A stretch of DNA of 34,018 nt. Origin: an uncultured Pelagibacteraceae bacterium (GTDB lineage Bacteria > Pseudomonadota > Alphaproteobacteria > Pelagibacterales > Pelagibacteraceae). Position numbers and translations under genes: made by a program. The DNA lies in contig CACFUE010000004.1 in NCBI GenBank assembly GCA_902569465.1, positions 1 through 34,018 of the forward strand, in the 5' to 3' direction. Each line of letters opens with the position of its first letter. Position 1 is the stretch's first letter. The notes beneath the pieces are model-generated. The model had not been told where the DNA came from. It did no database searches and was given only the letters and a program-made list of their open reading frames with translations. Shown here one piece after another: positions 20,605 through 30,294 of the stretch.

Positions 20605-20655
20605 GAAATTTACCTAATTTGTGATAAAACACATTTAAATTAACTTATTGCACAA

Positions 20656-20943
20656 ATGTCCTTAGATAAAGAAAAAATTAAACATGTAGCTAAATTAGCT
20701 CGAATATCAGTTGATGAAGCTAAAGTAGATAGCTTAACCAAAGATTTAAATTCAATTTTTAAGTTTATTGAACAATTAAATGAATTGAATACTGATAAAG
20801 TTGAGCCATTAACATCGATTTTAAATCAGTCTTTGAGATCAAGGAAAGATGAAATCAGTGATGGTAAGATAAGAGAAAAAATTCTTAAAAATTCTCCTAA
20901 AAAAAATGAGGAGTTTTTTGTAGTTCCAAAGGTGGTTGAGTAA
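20656..20943 (+). CDS. gatC: Asp-tRNA(Asn)/Glu-tRNA(Gln) amidotransferase subunit C
   Basis: [45 protein letters not shown]. Confidence 0.95.
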   Translation: MSLDKEKIKHVAKLARISVDEAKVDSLTKDLNSIFKFIEQLNELNTDKVEPLTSILNQSLRSRKDEISDGKIREKILKNSPKKNEEFFVVPKVVE

Positions 20944-22400
20944 TGAGTAATATAACAAATCAAAGTTTAAGTGAAATATTAGAAAGTATAAAATCTAAGA
21001 AAATATCCTCATTAGAACTTACGCAAGCATATATAAAGAACATTGAAAATGCAAAAAAACTAAATTCTTTTGTTACAACAACTTTTGATCAAGCACTAGA
21101 TAATGCAAAAAAATTTGATAATAAACCTAATAACGAACAACTTCTTAGTGGAATTCCTTTAGCTGTAAAAGATTTATTTTGTACTGAAAATGTAAAAACG
21201 ACAGCTGGAAGTAACATTTTAAATAATTTTATTCCTTCATATGAGTCAACTGTAACAAAAAATTTATGGAATAATGGAGCTTTTTTACTTGGAAAATTAA
21301 ATTGCGATGAATTTGCAATGGGTTCATCTAATGAGACAAGTTTTTTTGGAAATGTAATCAATCCTGTTGGAGATCATTTAGTTCCAGGAGGCTCTTCAGG
21401 AGGATCCTCTTCGGCTTTAGCGGCAGATCTTACTCCCGCAACTATCGGTACAGATACAGGTGGGTCAATCAGACAGCCAGCTTCCTTTACTGGTACTGTA
21501 GGTCTTAAACCAACTTACGGTCTTTGTTCTAGATGGGGTATCGTTGCATTTGCTTCTTCATTAGATCAAGCAGGACCCATGACTAAAACAGTAAATGACT
21601 GTTCAATTATGCTAGAAGCGATGTCTGGTTTTGATGAAAAAGACTCTACTTCAATTAATAAAAAAAAAGAAACTTATTCAAAAAATTTAAAAGATAATAT
21701 TAAAGGATTGAAAATTGGAATTCCAAAAGAATATCGAGTAGATAATATGCCAAAGGAAATTGATGAACTTTGGGAAAAAGGAAAAAAAATATTAAAAGAT
21801 TTAGGCGCTCAGTTAATTGATATTTCATTACCACATACAAAATATGCTTTGCCTACTTACTATATAGTTGCTCCTGCAGAAGCTTCATCAAATTTAGCAA
21901 GATATGATGGTGTAAGATATGGCTACAGATCACAAAAAGGAAAAGATTTAATTGAAATGTATGAGAACACTAGATCAGAAGGATTTGGCGATGAAGTAAA
22001 GAGAAGAATATTAATAGGCACTTATGTTTTATCTTCAGGTTATTACGATGCTTATTATTTAAAAGCCCAAAAAGTTAGACAATTAATAAAAAAAGATTTC
22101 GATGAGTGTTTTATGAAAGTTGATGCTATTTTAACACCCTCAACACCAAGCTCAGCATTTAAGATAGGAGAAAAAACTAATGATCCTGTATCAATGTATT
22201 TAAACGATATTTTCACGGTGCCTGTAAATTTAGCTGGATTACCAGCCTTATCTCTACCTGCTGGATTAGATAAGCAAGGCTATCCACTTGGGTTGCAATT
22301 GATAGGTAAAGCTTTAGATGAACAAAAAATTCTTAATATTGGTTATGCATTCGAAAAAAATTGTGGTTATAAAAATGAAATTAAAAAGTGGTGGTCATGA
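20943..22400 (+). CDS. gatA: Asp-tRNA(Asn)/Glu-tRNA(Gln) amidotransferase subunit A
   Basis: [58 protein letters not shown]; full length. Confidence 0.98.
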   Translation: MSNITNQSLSEILESIKSKKISSLELTQAYIKNIENAKKLNSFVTTTFDQALDNAKKFDNKPNNEQLLSGIPLAVKDLFCTENVKTTAGSNILNNFIPSYESTVTKNLWNNGAFLLGKLNCDEFAMGSSNETSFFGNVINPVGDHLVPGGSSGGSSSALAADLTPATIGTDTGGSIRQPASFTGTVGLKPTYGLCSRWGIVAFASSLDQAGPMTKTVNDCSIMLEAMSGFDEKDSTSINKKKETYSKNLKDNIKGLKIGIPKEYRVDNMPKEIDELWEKGKKILKDLGAQLIDISLPHTKYALPTYYIVAPAEASSNLARYDGVRYGYRSQKGKDLIEMYENTRSEGFGDEVKRRILIGTYVLSSGYYDAYYLKAQKVRQLIKKDFDECFMKVDAILTPSTPSSAFKIGEKTNDPVSMYLNDIFTVPVNLAGLPALSLPAGLDKQGYPLGLQLIGKALDEQKILNIGYAFEKNCGYKNEIKKWWS

Positions 22401-22726
22401 GCAAAGAAAAATTTGATTATTTTGTCAAAGGGGAGAAAGGGAAGTATGAGGTAGTTATAGGTTTAGAAGTTCATGCTCAAGTCCTTTCTAATTCAAAACT
22501 TTTTTCAGGTTCCTCGACTAAATTTGGAGCTGATCCTAATAAACAAGTAAGTTTAATTGACTCTGCTTTTCCCGGAATGCTTCCGGTTATTAATGAGGAG
22601 TGTGTGAAACAAGCTGTAAGAACAGGCTTAGGTTTGAATGCAAAAATAAATAATTATTCGGTTTTTGATAGAAAAAATTATTTTTATGCCGATCTCCCCC
22701 AGGGCTATCAGATCTCCCAATATTAA
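22388..22726 (+). pseudogene. gatB: gatB, N-terminal ~110 codons only (truncated)
   Basis: [32 protein letters not shown]... [19 protein letters not shown]; reading frame stops at 22724-22726 just after the conserved [10 protein letters not shown] motif. Confidence 0.9.
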
Positions 22727-23195
22727 AAAGATTTTAGAAATAGGAAGTTTTACAGGTTTTAGTGCTTTATCTATGGCCTTAGCCCTTCCATCTGATGGTC
22801 TTTTAATCAGTTTAGATAAAAGTTCTGAATTTAGTATTAAAGCTCAATCATTTTATAAAAAAGCAAATGAAAAAAAAATAAAGCAAATTATAAAACCTGC
22901 TATTGAAAGTCTAAAAGAATTGAAAGATTCAAGTCAAAAATTTGATTTAATTTTTATAGACGCTGATAAAGAAAATTATCTTAACTATTACGAAACATGT
23001 TTGGAACTTATTAATAAAAAAGGCCTAATCGTTATAGATAATGTTTTATGGCACGGAGAAGTAATAGATGACACGAAAAATGATAAATTTACTAATATTA
23101 TTAGGGAATTCAATAAACACATCAAGAAAGATAGCAGAGTTGTAAAAAATATTATTCCAATAGGTGATGGATTTACAATTTGTATTAAAAAATAA
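22720..23195 (+). pseudogene. SAM-dependent O-methyltransferase (methyltransf_3 type), N-terminus missing
   Basis: [29 protein letters not shown]... FDLIFIDADKENYLNYYETCLELINKKGLIVIDNVLWHGEV...; expected ~50 aa N-terminal helical region replaced by gatB sequence read in another frame. Confidence 0.82.
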
Positions 23196-24100
23196 TGTAT
23201 ACAATTTTTGGTTTTTATAATTTTAAAAAGATTAAATTTCTGAAAAAATATAAATCTTTATTTCAAAAAGAAATTTTTAAAAACAATGTGAGGGGCACAA
23301 TAATATTATCAGCAGAGGGTATAAATGGAACAATTGCAGGCAAAAAAAATGATATAAGCAAAATAATAAAGATTATAAAAAGACAATTTCGGTTGAAGGA
23401 TTTTGATAGTAAGAATATTTCTAAGAGTCTTTTTCAACCATTCCACAAAGGTAAAATAAAAATCAAAAATGAAGTTGTTCCATTGGGTTTAAAAATAAAC
23501 CCAAGTAATAAAAAACTTAATAAATATGTTTCTGGAAAGTCATGGAATAAACTTATTTCAAATAAAGAAACTTTAGTTATAGATGCTAGAAAACCATTTG
23601 AATATGATATGGGCACTTTTAGAAATTCTATAAATCCAAATATTCAAAATTTTAGAGATTTTCCAAAATATCTAAAAAAAGTTAATAAAGCTAAACCTGT
23701 AGCAATGTTTTGCACTGGAGGAATTAGGTGTGAAAAGGCTTCCATATTTTTAAAAAGGAAAGGTTTTAAAAATGTTTTTCAATTAAAAGGTGGAATACTT
23801 AATTATTTGAAAAAAACCGGAAGAAAAGACAGTCTATGGAAAGGAGAATGTTTTGTTTTTGATAATAGAGTATCTCTTAAACACAAATTAAAACAGGGAA
23901 CCTACTCTGTATGCAGCGGATGTCGAATGACTTTTTCAATAAAAGATAAAAAATCTTACAAATATGAAGAAGGTGTTTCATGTCCAAGGTGTTATGACAC
24001 ACTCTCTAATTCACAAAAAACAAGATTTCGTATGAGGCAAAATCAAATTAACCTTGCTAAAAAAGCTGGAAGAAAGCATAAGTTTCAAAAGGAATTTTAA
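23195..24100 (+). CDS. trhO: Rhodanese-like tRNA uridine hydroxylase (TrhO/YceA family)
   Basis: N-terminal GTIILSAEGINGTIAG; rhodanese loop MFCTGGIRCEKAS; C-terminal CSGCR..CPRC Cys pairs. Confidence 0.92.
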   Translation: MYTIFGFYNFKKIKFLKKYKSLFQKEIFKNNVRGTIILSAEGINGTIAGKKNDISKIIKIIKRQFRLKDFDSKNISKSLFQPFHKGKIKIKNEVVPLGLKINPSNKKLNKYVSGKSWNKLISNKETLVIDARKPFEYDMGTFRNSINPNIQNFRDFPKYLKKVNKAKPVAMFCTGGIRCEKASIFLKRKGFKNVFQLKGGILNYLKKTGRKDSLWKGECFVFDNRVSLKHKLKQGTYSVCSGCRMTFSIKDKKSYKYEEGVSCPRCYDTLSNSQKTRFRMRQNQINLAKKAGRKHKFQKEF

Positions 24101-24102
24101 TT

Positions 24103-25464
24103 ATGGATTTGACTAAAGGTTCAATTTGGCAACTCTTAAGAAAAGTTACCATACCAGCAAGTACAGGATCTCTATTTCAAACTTTTTATAATCTAGTCGA
24201 TACTTATTTTGCAGGTAGAATTTCACCAGAAGCGTTAGCAGCAATTGCAAAATCATGGCCAATATACTTTATAGCCATAGCTGTTGCTGTCGGTATTGGA
24301 GCCGGAACTACAGCTCTAATCAGTAATTCAATTGGAGCTAAAGAAGACAGGAAAGCATCAATGTACGTTGCTCAGTCAATAATATTAGCAATTGTAGTTT
24401 CAATTCTTGTAACTTTATTTGGCTTAAATTTTTCTGATGAACTTTTGAGAATTATGGGCTCTTCTGAAGAAAGTATAATTTTAACACGTGAATATTTAGA
24501 TATTATTTTTTTTGGATCTATAGTTGTATTAGTTCAATTATCTTTGAATGGAACTTTAAATGCTCAGGGTGATACAAAAAGTTATAGAAATGTTTTAATT
24601 TTTACCTTTTTCTTAAATATTTTTTTAAATCCATTATTTATATTTGGTTATGGATTTATACCAGCATTTGGAATTGCTGGTTTAGCTATCGCTACAATAG
24701 TTTCTCAGTGTATTGGCTTAATATATTTAGCTAATAAAGTTTATTGCTGTAAATTAAAAAAATTCCTTTATCTAGAATGCTTTAAACCAAAAATTGATTA
24801 CTTAAGCTCGCTTTTTAAACAATCAGTGCCAATAATGTTTACTATGTTGATGATAATGTTTGGGGTATTCAATATTTTCTATTTTGTTGGTCAGTTTGGA
24901 GAATTAGCTACAGCGGGTTATGGTACAGCAGTAAGAATAGAACAAGTTTTATTGTTACCGGTCATAGGATTAAATACTGCTGTTTTATCAATAGCAGGTC
25001 AAAATTTTGGGGCAAAAATGTATTTCAGAGTAAAAGAAGTATATGGAAAAGCTTTAATGTTTGGTTCTGGGTTTATGGTGTTGGCAGGCATATTTGTTTA
25101 TCTAACCTCAGAAATAATAATCTCTTTTTTTACTAATGATTTAGAAGTTATTCGAAGAGGCTCACTTTACTTACAAGTTGCGGCTTTAATTGGGCCTGTG
25201 TATCCCGTCTTCTTTATTACCTCTGCATTATTTCAAGCACTCAAAAGACCAATTTTTAGTTTGTATATGACAATTCTTAGACTAACTTTAATTCCATTCA
25301 TGTCACTCTGGTATGTAATAAATATTAGAAATGGTGAGTATCAAGATATTTTTTATACGATTTTGGTAACAAATTGGATGATGGGATTGGTTGTATTGAC
25401 TTTTGTACCATTCTTCTTAAAGAGAGTATTTAGAATTTCTTTTAAAAAATTATTTGTATTCTAG
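24103..25464 (+). CDS. MATE family efflux transporter
   Basis: 12-TM MATE protein: LFQTFYNLVDTYFAGRISPEALAAIAKSWPIYFIAIAVAVGIGAGTTALISNSIGA; LNGTLNAQGDTKSY. Confidence 0.93.
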   Translation: MDLTKGSIWQLLRKVTIPASTGSLFQTFYNLVDTYFAGRISPEALAAIAKSWPIYFIAIAVAVGIGAGTTALISNSIGAKEDRKASMYVAQSIILAIVVSILVTLFGLNFSDELLRIMGSSEESIILTREYLDIIFFGSIVVLVQLSLNGTLNAQGDTKSYRNVLIFTFFLNIFLNPLFIFGYGFIPAFGIAGLAIATIVSQCIGLIYLANKVYCCKLKKFLYLECFKPKIDYLSSLFKQSVPIMFTMLMIMFGVFNIFYFVGQFGELATAGYGTAVRIEQVLLLPVIGLNTAVLSIAGQNFGAKMYFRVKEVYGKALMFGSGFMVLAGIFVYLTSEIIISFFTNDLEVIRRGSLYLQVAALIGPVYPVFFITSALFQALKRPIFSLYMTILRLTLIPFMSLWYVINIRNGEYQDIFYTILVTNWMMGLVVLTFVPFFLKRVFRISFKKLFVF

Positions 25465-26184
25465 TTTATTCTCTAATTTTCTTACAAAATAAGATACCAC
25501 CAAGATAAGCACTAAATATTCCAGAATTAAAAAAGTATATATTTCTAAAGGCCTGTAGGTTGTTGTGACTAGCTCATTAGCTTTTCTTGTTAAATCCCCT
25601 ATACCTATAATTGACACTAAAGAGGACATTTTTAAAACATAAACAAACTGATTTCCCATGGCCGGCAACACAACTTTGATCGCTTGTGGAAGAATTACCA
25701 ATCTCATTTTTCTCCAAAAATCCATTCCTAATGACTCAGATACTTCATGTTGTCCTTTAGAAATAGAATTAATTCCAGCTCTAAAAATTTCTGCTTGAAA
25801 AGCACTCTCACTAATGGTCAAAGCTATTATTCCAGATACAAATGGCGAGAAACTTATTCCAATCATTATTGGAAGGCCATAATAAATCCAAAGAATTAAA
25901 ACTAATAGAGGGATAGCTCTTACAATTTCTACGTATGTTATGTTAAAATAAGTTAAGAATTTATTATTTGATAACGAAGGTAAAGCAACTATCAAACCGA
26001 TAATCATTGCTAGAATTATTGAAACTACTGAAATATAAATCGTAGTTGTAATCCCGCTAATTAAAAATTTTAGATTTGTTAAACCATCTATATTATCTGG
26101 ACTTAGAATATACCAACCCCATTCATAGTTAGAACTACATCCTTGAAGCAAAAATAGAATAGAAATTATTTTTAAAAATTTCAC
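25450..26184 (-). CDS. Polar amino acid ABC transporter permease (HisM family) with lipobox-like N-terminus
   Basis: EIVRAIPLLVLILWIYYGLP; SAFQAEIFRAGINSISKGQHEVSESLGMDFWRKMRLVILPQAIKVVLPAMGNQFV (EAA loop). N-term MKFLKIISILFLLQGCSSN. Confidence 0.93.
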   Translation of the reverse strand: MKFLKIISILFLLQGCSSNYEWGWYILSPDNIDGLTNLKFLISGITTTIYISVVSIILAMIIGLIVALPSLSNNKFLTYFNITYVEIVRAIPLLVLILWIYYGLPIMIGISFSPFVSGIIALTISESAFQAEIFRAGINSISKGQHEVSESLGMDFWRKMRLVILPQAIKVVLPAMGNQFVYVLKMSSLVSIIGIGDLTRKANELVTTTYRPLEIYTFLILEYLVLILVVSYFVRKLENKLEYK

Positions 26185-26225
26185 TAGTTGACTATATTTG
26201 TAAATGGCAGGTATTGAAACTTAAA

Positions 26226-26996
26226 TTATAAGCTTTTTAGATCGTACTTTGCTAGTAAAGTTTTAAAAAATCCAGATGATTGTTTTTTCTTTATCCAATT
26301 GCTAACGTAATCATTCCATACCTTGTCACCCTTTGGAACCATCATGGCTAAAAATGCTGGATTTTTTCCTCCATCAGGAACTATAGCTAATTGGGGATAT
26401 TTAATAACTAGTTTGTTTGCTTCTGTAGAACTTGTAATATTTCCATCAGCTCTTCCTGCTAAAACTTCTTGGAAATCTCTCGCTGGAGCTTCAACTGATT
26501 GAAGTTTTGATTTTGGAAAAAATTCTTTTGCTTTTTCTTCCTGAGATGTACCTAACGTTGTAGCTATTGTAACACTACTATTATTTAAAGAATCCCAAGT
26601 TGAAAACTTTTTTAAATTCTTTTTTAAAACAAGTGGGACAGTTGCATACTTGTAATACGTAGCGGTAAAACCAGCCACTTCTGCTCTTTTTGGTGTTTTA
26701 GTTACACTTGTTGAAATATCGTATCTATCAGCTGTTATTCCCGCAACAATAGTTTTCCATTCTGCAGGCACAAATTTCACTTTTACTCCCAAATCTTTAG
26801 CTAATTCATTCATCACATCAATATCAAATCCTTTATACTTATTTGTTTTTGGATCTTTCATTGACATTGGATCCCAATCTCCTGTCGTGCCAACTCTTAA
26901 CTCACCACTTTTTTTGATTGCATCTAATTTAGAAGCTGCTTGAGCGCTTGTTGTTACAAGTAACACTAACAATACTGAAAAAATTTTTTTAATCAC
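26226..26996 (-). CDS. ABC transporter periplasmic amino-acid-binding protein (SBP family 3)
   Basis: Signal peptide [20 protein letters not shown] (GTG start at 26996 preferred over TTG at 27107); [48 protein letters not shown]. Confidence 0.92.
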   Translation of the reverse strand: MIKKIFSVLLVLLVTTSAQAASKLDAIKKSGELRVGTTGDWDPMSMKDPKTNKYKGFDIDVMNELAKDLGVKVKFVPAEWKTIVAGITADRYDISTSVTKTPKRAEVAGFTATYYKYATVPLVLKKNLKKFSTWDSLNNSSVTIATTLGTSQEEKAKEFFPKSKLQSVEAPARDFQEVLAGRADGNITSSTEANKLVIKYPQLAIVPDGGKNPAFLAMMVPKGDKVWNDYVSNWIKKKQSSGFFKTLLAKYDLKSL

Positions 26997-27071
26997 ATTA
27001 TGTTCATAGCTAATCTCTCTCTTTTTTTCGATTTGCAATTTGACCCACTTAAACAATCTCTTGAAAAAGGG

Positions 27072-27101
27072 TTGACTAAAAGGCAGTTTATCAGTTATAA
27101 A
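27072..27101 (+). promoter_or_regulatory. Candidate sigma70 promoter of umuDC
   Basis: TTGACT (27072-27077), 18-nt spacer, TATAAA (27096-27101). Confidence 0.65.
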
Positions 27102-27116
27102 GAACAAAACAAGAAC
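27102..27116 (+). promoter_or_regulatory. LexA/SOS box (alphaproteobacterial type)
   Basis: GAAC-AAAACAA-GAAC, perfect GAACN7GAAC (= GTTCN7GTTC on the other strand), immediately after the -10 and 4 nt before the umuD ATG. Confidence 0.82.
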
Positions 27117-27120
27117 ATTT

Positions 27121-27516
27121 ATGAAGTTAACAATACCTTATTATTTACATAAAGTGGGAGCGGGTTTTCCTTCTCCGGCAACAGATTATATTGAGGATGA
27201 TATAGATTTAAATTCTCATCTCATAACAAATGCGCCAGCCACTTTCATCATTAGAGTACAGGGAAAATCAATGACTAATGTGGGCATATATGATGGGGAT
27301 CTATTAATAGTAGATAAAAGTTTAAACCCAAAAAATTTTTCCACTGTTATAGCAAATATCAACGAAGAACTTGTAGTTAAAACTCTGGTTAAAAGTAAGG
27401 GTAACAACTACTTAACATCAGGTTCAAAAAATACATCAGATCGAATTAATTTAACAGATAATCCAGAAATAATAATTTGGGGAGTAGTAACATATGTCAT
27501 ACACAAACAGCAGTAG
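27121..27516 (+). CDS. umuD: UmuD-like SOS mutagenesis peptidase
   Basis: [18 protein letters not shown] (Ala-Gly cleavage motif), [20 protein letters not shown] (Ser), VVKTL (Lys), S24 peptidase. Confidence 0.93.
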   Translation: MKLTIPYYLHKVGAGFPSPATDYIEDDIDLNSHLITNAPATFIIRVQGKSMTNVGIYDGDLLIVDKSLNPKNFSTVIANINEELVVKTLVKSKGNNYLTSGSKNTSDRINLTDNPEIIIWGVVTYVIHKQQ

Positions 27517-28771
27517 AAAAAAAGTTGCATTAATTGACTGTAATTCATTTTATGTTTCTTGTGAAAGATTATTTAATCCTAAAATACAAAATGTACCAGT
27601 CGTAGTGCTATCTAATAATGATGGATGTGTAATATCAAGATCTACTGAAGCAAAAAAACTTGGAATAAGAATGGGAGAACCATATTTTAAAGTTAAAGAT
27701 TTGGTTAAAAAAAATAACGTTCAGATATTTTCTTCAAACTATGCATTATACGGTGACCTTTCTAGACGAGTGATGAAAGTTTTAAAAGGTTTTACTGATA
27801 AAATTGAAATCTATTCTATAGATGAAGCATTTTTAGATTTATCGCATATCAAAGATGAACAAGTTGAAGAATACGGAAAACAAATAAGAGAAAGAGTTTT
27901 AAAATGGACAGGAATACCAACGAGTGTAGGAATTTCAAATACAAAAACTTTAAGCAAGGTTGCCAATCATATAGCTAAAAAAAATAAAGCAGGAGTAATA
28001 TTTTTAAAAGAAAACATTGATAATATATTAAAAGATTTTGATATTGCAGACGTATGGGGGGTAGGTAGACAATTGTCAAAACTATATATTAAAAATGGAA
28101 TAAAAAATGCCTATAAATTAAAAAATATTTCAAATACATGGGTTAAAAAAAGCACAAATGTTTTGGGTGCGAAAACAGTAATGGAATTAAGAGGCATTCC
28201 TTGTATAGATTTAGAAACTGAAGAAACCAAAAGAAAAAGCTGTTGTGTGTCAAGATCATTTGGAAAAAAAGTAGAGAGTTTGGATAAATTAAAAGAGTCT
28301 ATAACTACTCATTGCTTGAATGCAGCAGAAAAAATAAGAACAGATCACCAAACTACGAGAGCGGTTACGGTATTTATAAGAACAAGTCCATTTGATAAAA
28401 ATAGAAAATATTATTCAAATTCCATTACTATCGAACTACCAGTGGCAACTAATAATAGTATTGAACTTGTAAAAACAGCTATTAGCGGCCTTAAAAAAAT
28501 TTATAAATATGGTTATTTTTACCAAAAAGCAGGGATTATCTTATCAAAACTCAGAGATGCCTCTGAAAAAGAACTAAATTTATTAGCACCAATTTTAGAA
28601 AATAAATCTAAACCATTAATGAGGGCAATTGATTATACAAATGCAAAATATGGTCGAAACGCAATCAGTATAGCTGAAGCTGGTATAAGCAACGATTGGA
28701 AAATGAGAAGAGAACATTCATCTAGAATAGATACTGCTGCATTTGACTTCTTACCTAAAATAAATATATAA
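27494..28771 (+). CDS. umuC: DNA polymerase V catalytic subunit UmuC (Y family)
   Basis: [66 protein letters not shown]. Confidence 0.95.
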   Translation: MSYTNSSRKKVALIDCNSFYVSCERLFNPKIQNVPVVVLSNNDGCVISRSTEAKKLGIRMGEPYFKVKDLVKKNNVQIFSSNYALYGDLSRRVMKVLKGFTDKIEIYSIDEAFLDLSHIKDEQVEEYGKQIRERVLKWTGIPTSVGISNTKTLSKVANHIAKKNKAGVIFLKENIDNILKDFDIADVWGVGRQLSKLYIKNGIKNAYKLKNISNTWVKKSTNVLGAKTVMELRGIPCIDLETEETKRKSCCVSRSFGKKVESLDKLKESITTHCLNAAEKIRTDHQTTRAVTVFIRTSPFDKNRKYYSNSITIELPVATNNSIELVKTAISGLKKIYKYGYFYQKAGIILSKLRDASEKELNLLAPILENKSKPLMRAIDYTNAKYGRNAISIAEAGISNDWKMRREHSSRIDTAAFDFLPKINI

Positions 28772-28844
28772 TTTAAAAATGGGGTGTCTAAAAGACTGAG
28801 ATCATACCCAAAGAACCTGACCGGTAATTCAGTAAGGGATAAAT
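28771..28844 (+). ncRNA. TPP riboswitch (THI element), compact
   Basis: GGGGUGUCUAAAAGACUGAGAUCAUACCCAAAGAACCUGACCGGUAAUUCAGUAAGGGAU: conserved GGGGUG, CUGAGA, ACCC, GAACCUGA, UAAU and AGGGA elements directly upstream of the symporter ATG; possible P1 AUUUA(28771-28775)/UAAAU(28840-28844). Confidence 0.88.
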
Positions 28845-30294
28845 GGAAAACACATACTTACCAACACAAACAGCAATAATTATAACACTAGTAGTGGGAA
28901 CTTTTTTTGTCGCTTTAGGTTATGTAAATTTAAAAAAAATCTCAGATAATAAAAGCCACATAATTGGCGATAGAAATGAGAGCATTTTTTCATTAACTAC
29001 AAGTTTATCAGCATCTGCCTTAGGAGCTTGGATATTATTTGGTCCAGCCTCAGCAGCAACTTGGGGAGGAATGGGAGCAGTTATAGGATATGCAATTGGA
29101 ACAGCTGCACCAATGTTATTTTTATTAAATTTTGGTCCAAAAATTAGGAAAGAATTTCCAAAGGGTATGTCTTTAACAGAATTAGTAAAAAGAAGATTTG
29201 GGACCAGGATTTTGAAGATGATATTAATCCTAATTTTATTTTATTTAACAATTTTCTTGATAGCCGAAGTCACAGCAATAGCATTTCTATTAAATTTGAT
29301 TTCAAAGACTCCTTTATGGTTAACATCAGGGCTAACTTTAATTATATGCCTTTTGTACATATTAAGAGGTGGATTTAAGCTTTCAGTTATAACTGATAAA
29401 TACCAATTTTTTATAATCTTGAGTATAATATTATTTTCTTTATTTTTCATTTTAGGAAATTTAGAAACTAATAGTTATGAATTAATAAAAAAGAATTCTC
29501 CAAAACTTTTAAGCACAAACAACCTCTTAAACTATACTGCAGGTCTAACATTTTTTATAGCTGTTGCAGCAACTAACTTATTTCATCAAGGCAATTGGCA
29601 ACGCGTGTTTGCTGCAAAAAATAATTTAGTCTTAAAAAAAAGTTTAATTTATTCTTCAATAATTTCATTTTTAATTGTCTTATGGATGGGCTACACAGGA
29701 CTTATATCTTTTTCAATAGACTCAAAGATTAATCCTGATTTAGCTTTTTTTAAATTAATATTTTTAAACAATAATATCATAATTGTAGTTTTTATTTTGA
29801 TTTTAGCCTTAGCCTTAACTTTAAGTACAATCGACACATTAATAAATGCTATTTCAAGTTTAATAATCATCGATGGAAAAGAGATAAATAAATTTTTAAG
29901 TGGGAAAGAGATTAAATCTAAAACTAATAAAGTAATTCTTTTATTATGTATATTGGTTTTTATCTTTGCCTCTAAAGGATATAGTATCTTATACTTATTT
30001 TTATTTGCTGATCTTTTATGTTGCTCGGCCGTGTTTACAATTTTCTATGGTTTTTTTAAGAAAAAAATTAATATTAAGTTATCTCTCATATCAATAATCC
30101 TTGGTTTGATTTCAGGTTTACTGTTTTTTCCTAGTCAAGATTTTAAATCAAGTCTTTTAGTGGGTAAATTTCTACCATTAGAAAATTTTAGCTCAATTAT
30201 TTCATCAAATTTACTATTTATATCATTTATTGTAGCGCTGACTGTGCCACTAATAATAATTACATTTTATTCTTTCCGTAATTCATTTAGATAA
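28843..30294 (+). CDS. thiV: Sodium:solute symporter family protein, probable thiamin-precursor (HMP) transporter ThiV-like
   Basis: SSS-family multi-TM protein (SLTELVKRRFGTRILKMI; LFHQGNWQRVFAAKN) under a TPP riboswitch; resembles the SAR11 thiV arrangement. Confidence 0.8.
   Translation: MENTYLPTQTAIIITLVVGTFFVALGYVNLKKISDNKSHIIGDRNESIFSLTTSLSASALGAWILFGPASAATWGGMGAVIGYAIGTAAPMLFLLNFGPKIRKEFPKGMSLTELVKRRFGTRILKMILILILFYLTIFLIAEVTAIAFLLNLISKTPLWLTSGLTLIICLLYILRGGFKLSVITDKYQFFIILSIILFSLFFILGNLETNSYELIKKNSPKLLSTNNLLNYTAGLTFFIAVAATNLFHQGNWQRVFAAKNNLVLKKSLIYSSIISFLIVLWMGYTGLISFSIDSKINPDLAFFKLIFLNNNIIIVVFILILALALTLSTIDTLINAISSLIIIDGKEINKFLSGKEIKSKTNKVILLLCILVFIFASKGYSILYLFLFADLLCCSAVFTIFYGFFKKKINIKLSLISIILGLISGLLFFPSQDFKSSLLVGKFLPLENFSSIISSNLLFISFIVALTVPLIIITFYSFRNSFR

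Noticed and set aside
20620-20633. TGTG-N6-CACA inverted repeat in the ruvX/gatC spacer
   Set aside because: Only 4-bp arms in AT-rich DNA; FNR/CRP-like resemblance too weak to claim.
22665-22720. Genuine new N-terminus for the methyltransferase (TTG 22665 or ATG 22686)
   Set aside because: This stretch encodes conserved GatB residues in another frame, so the apparent N-terminus is a by-product of the junction.
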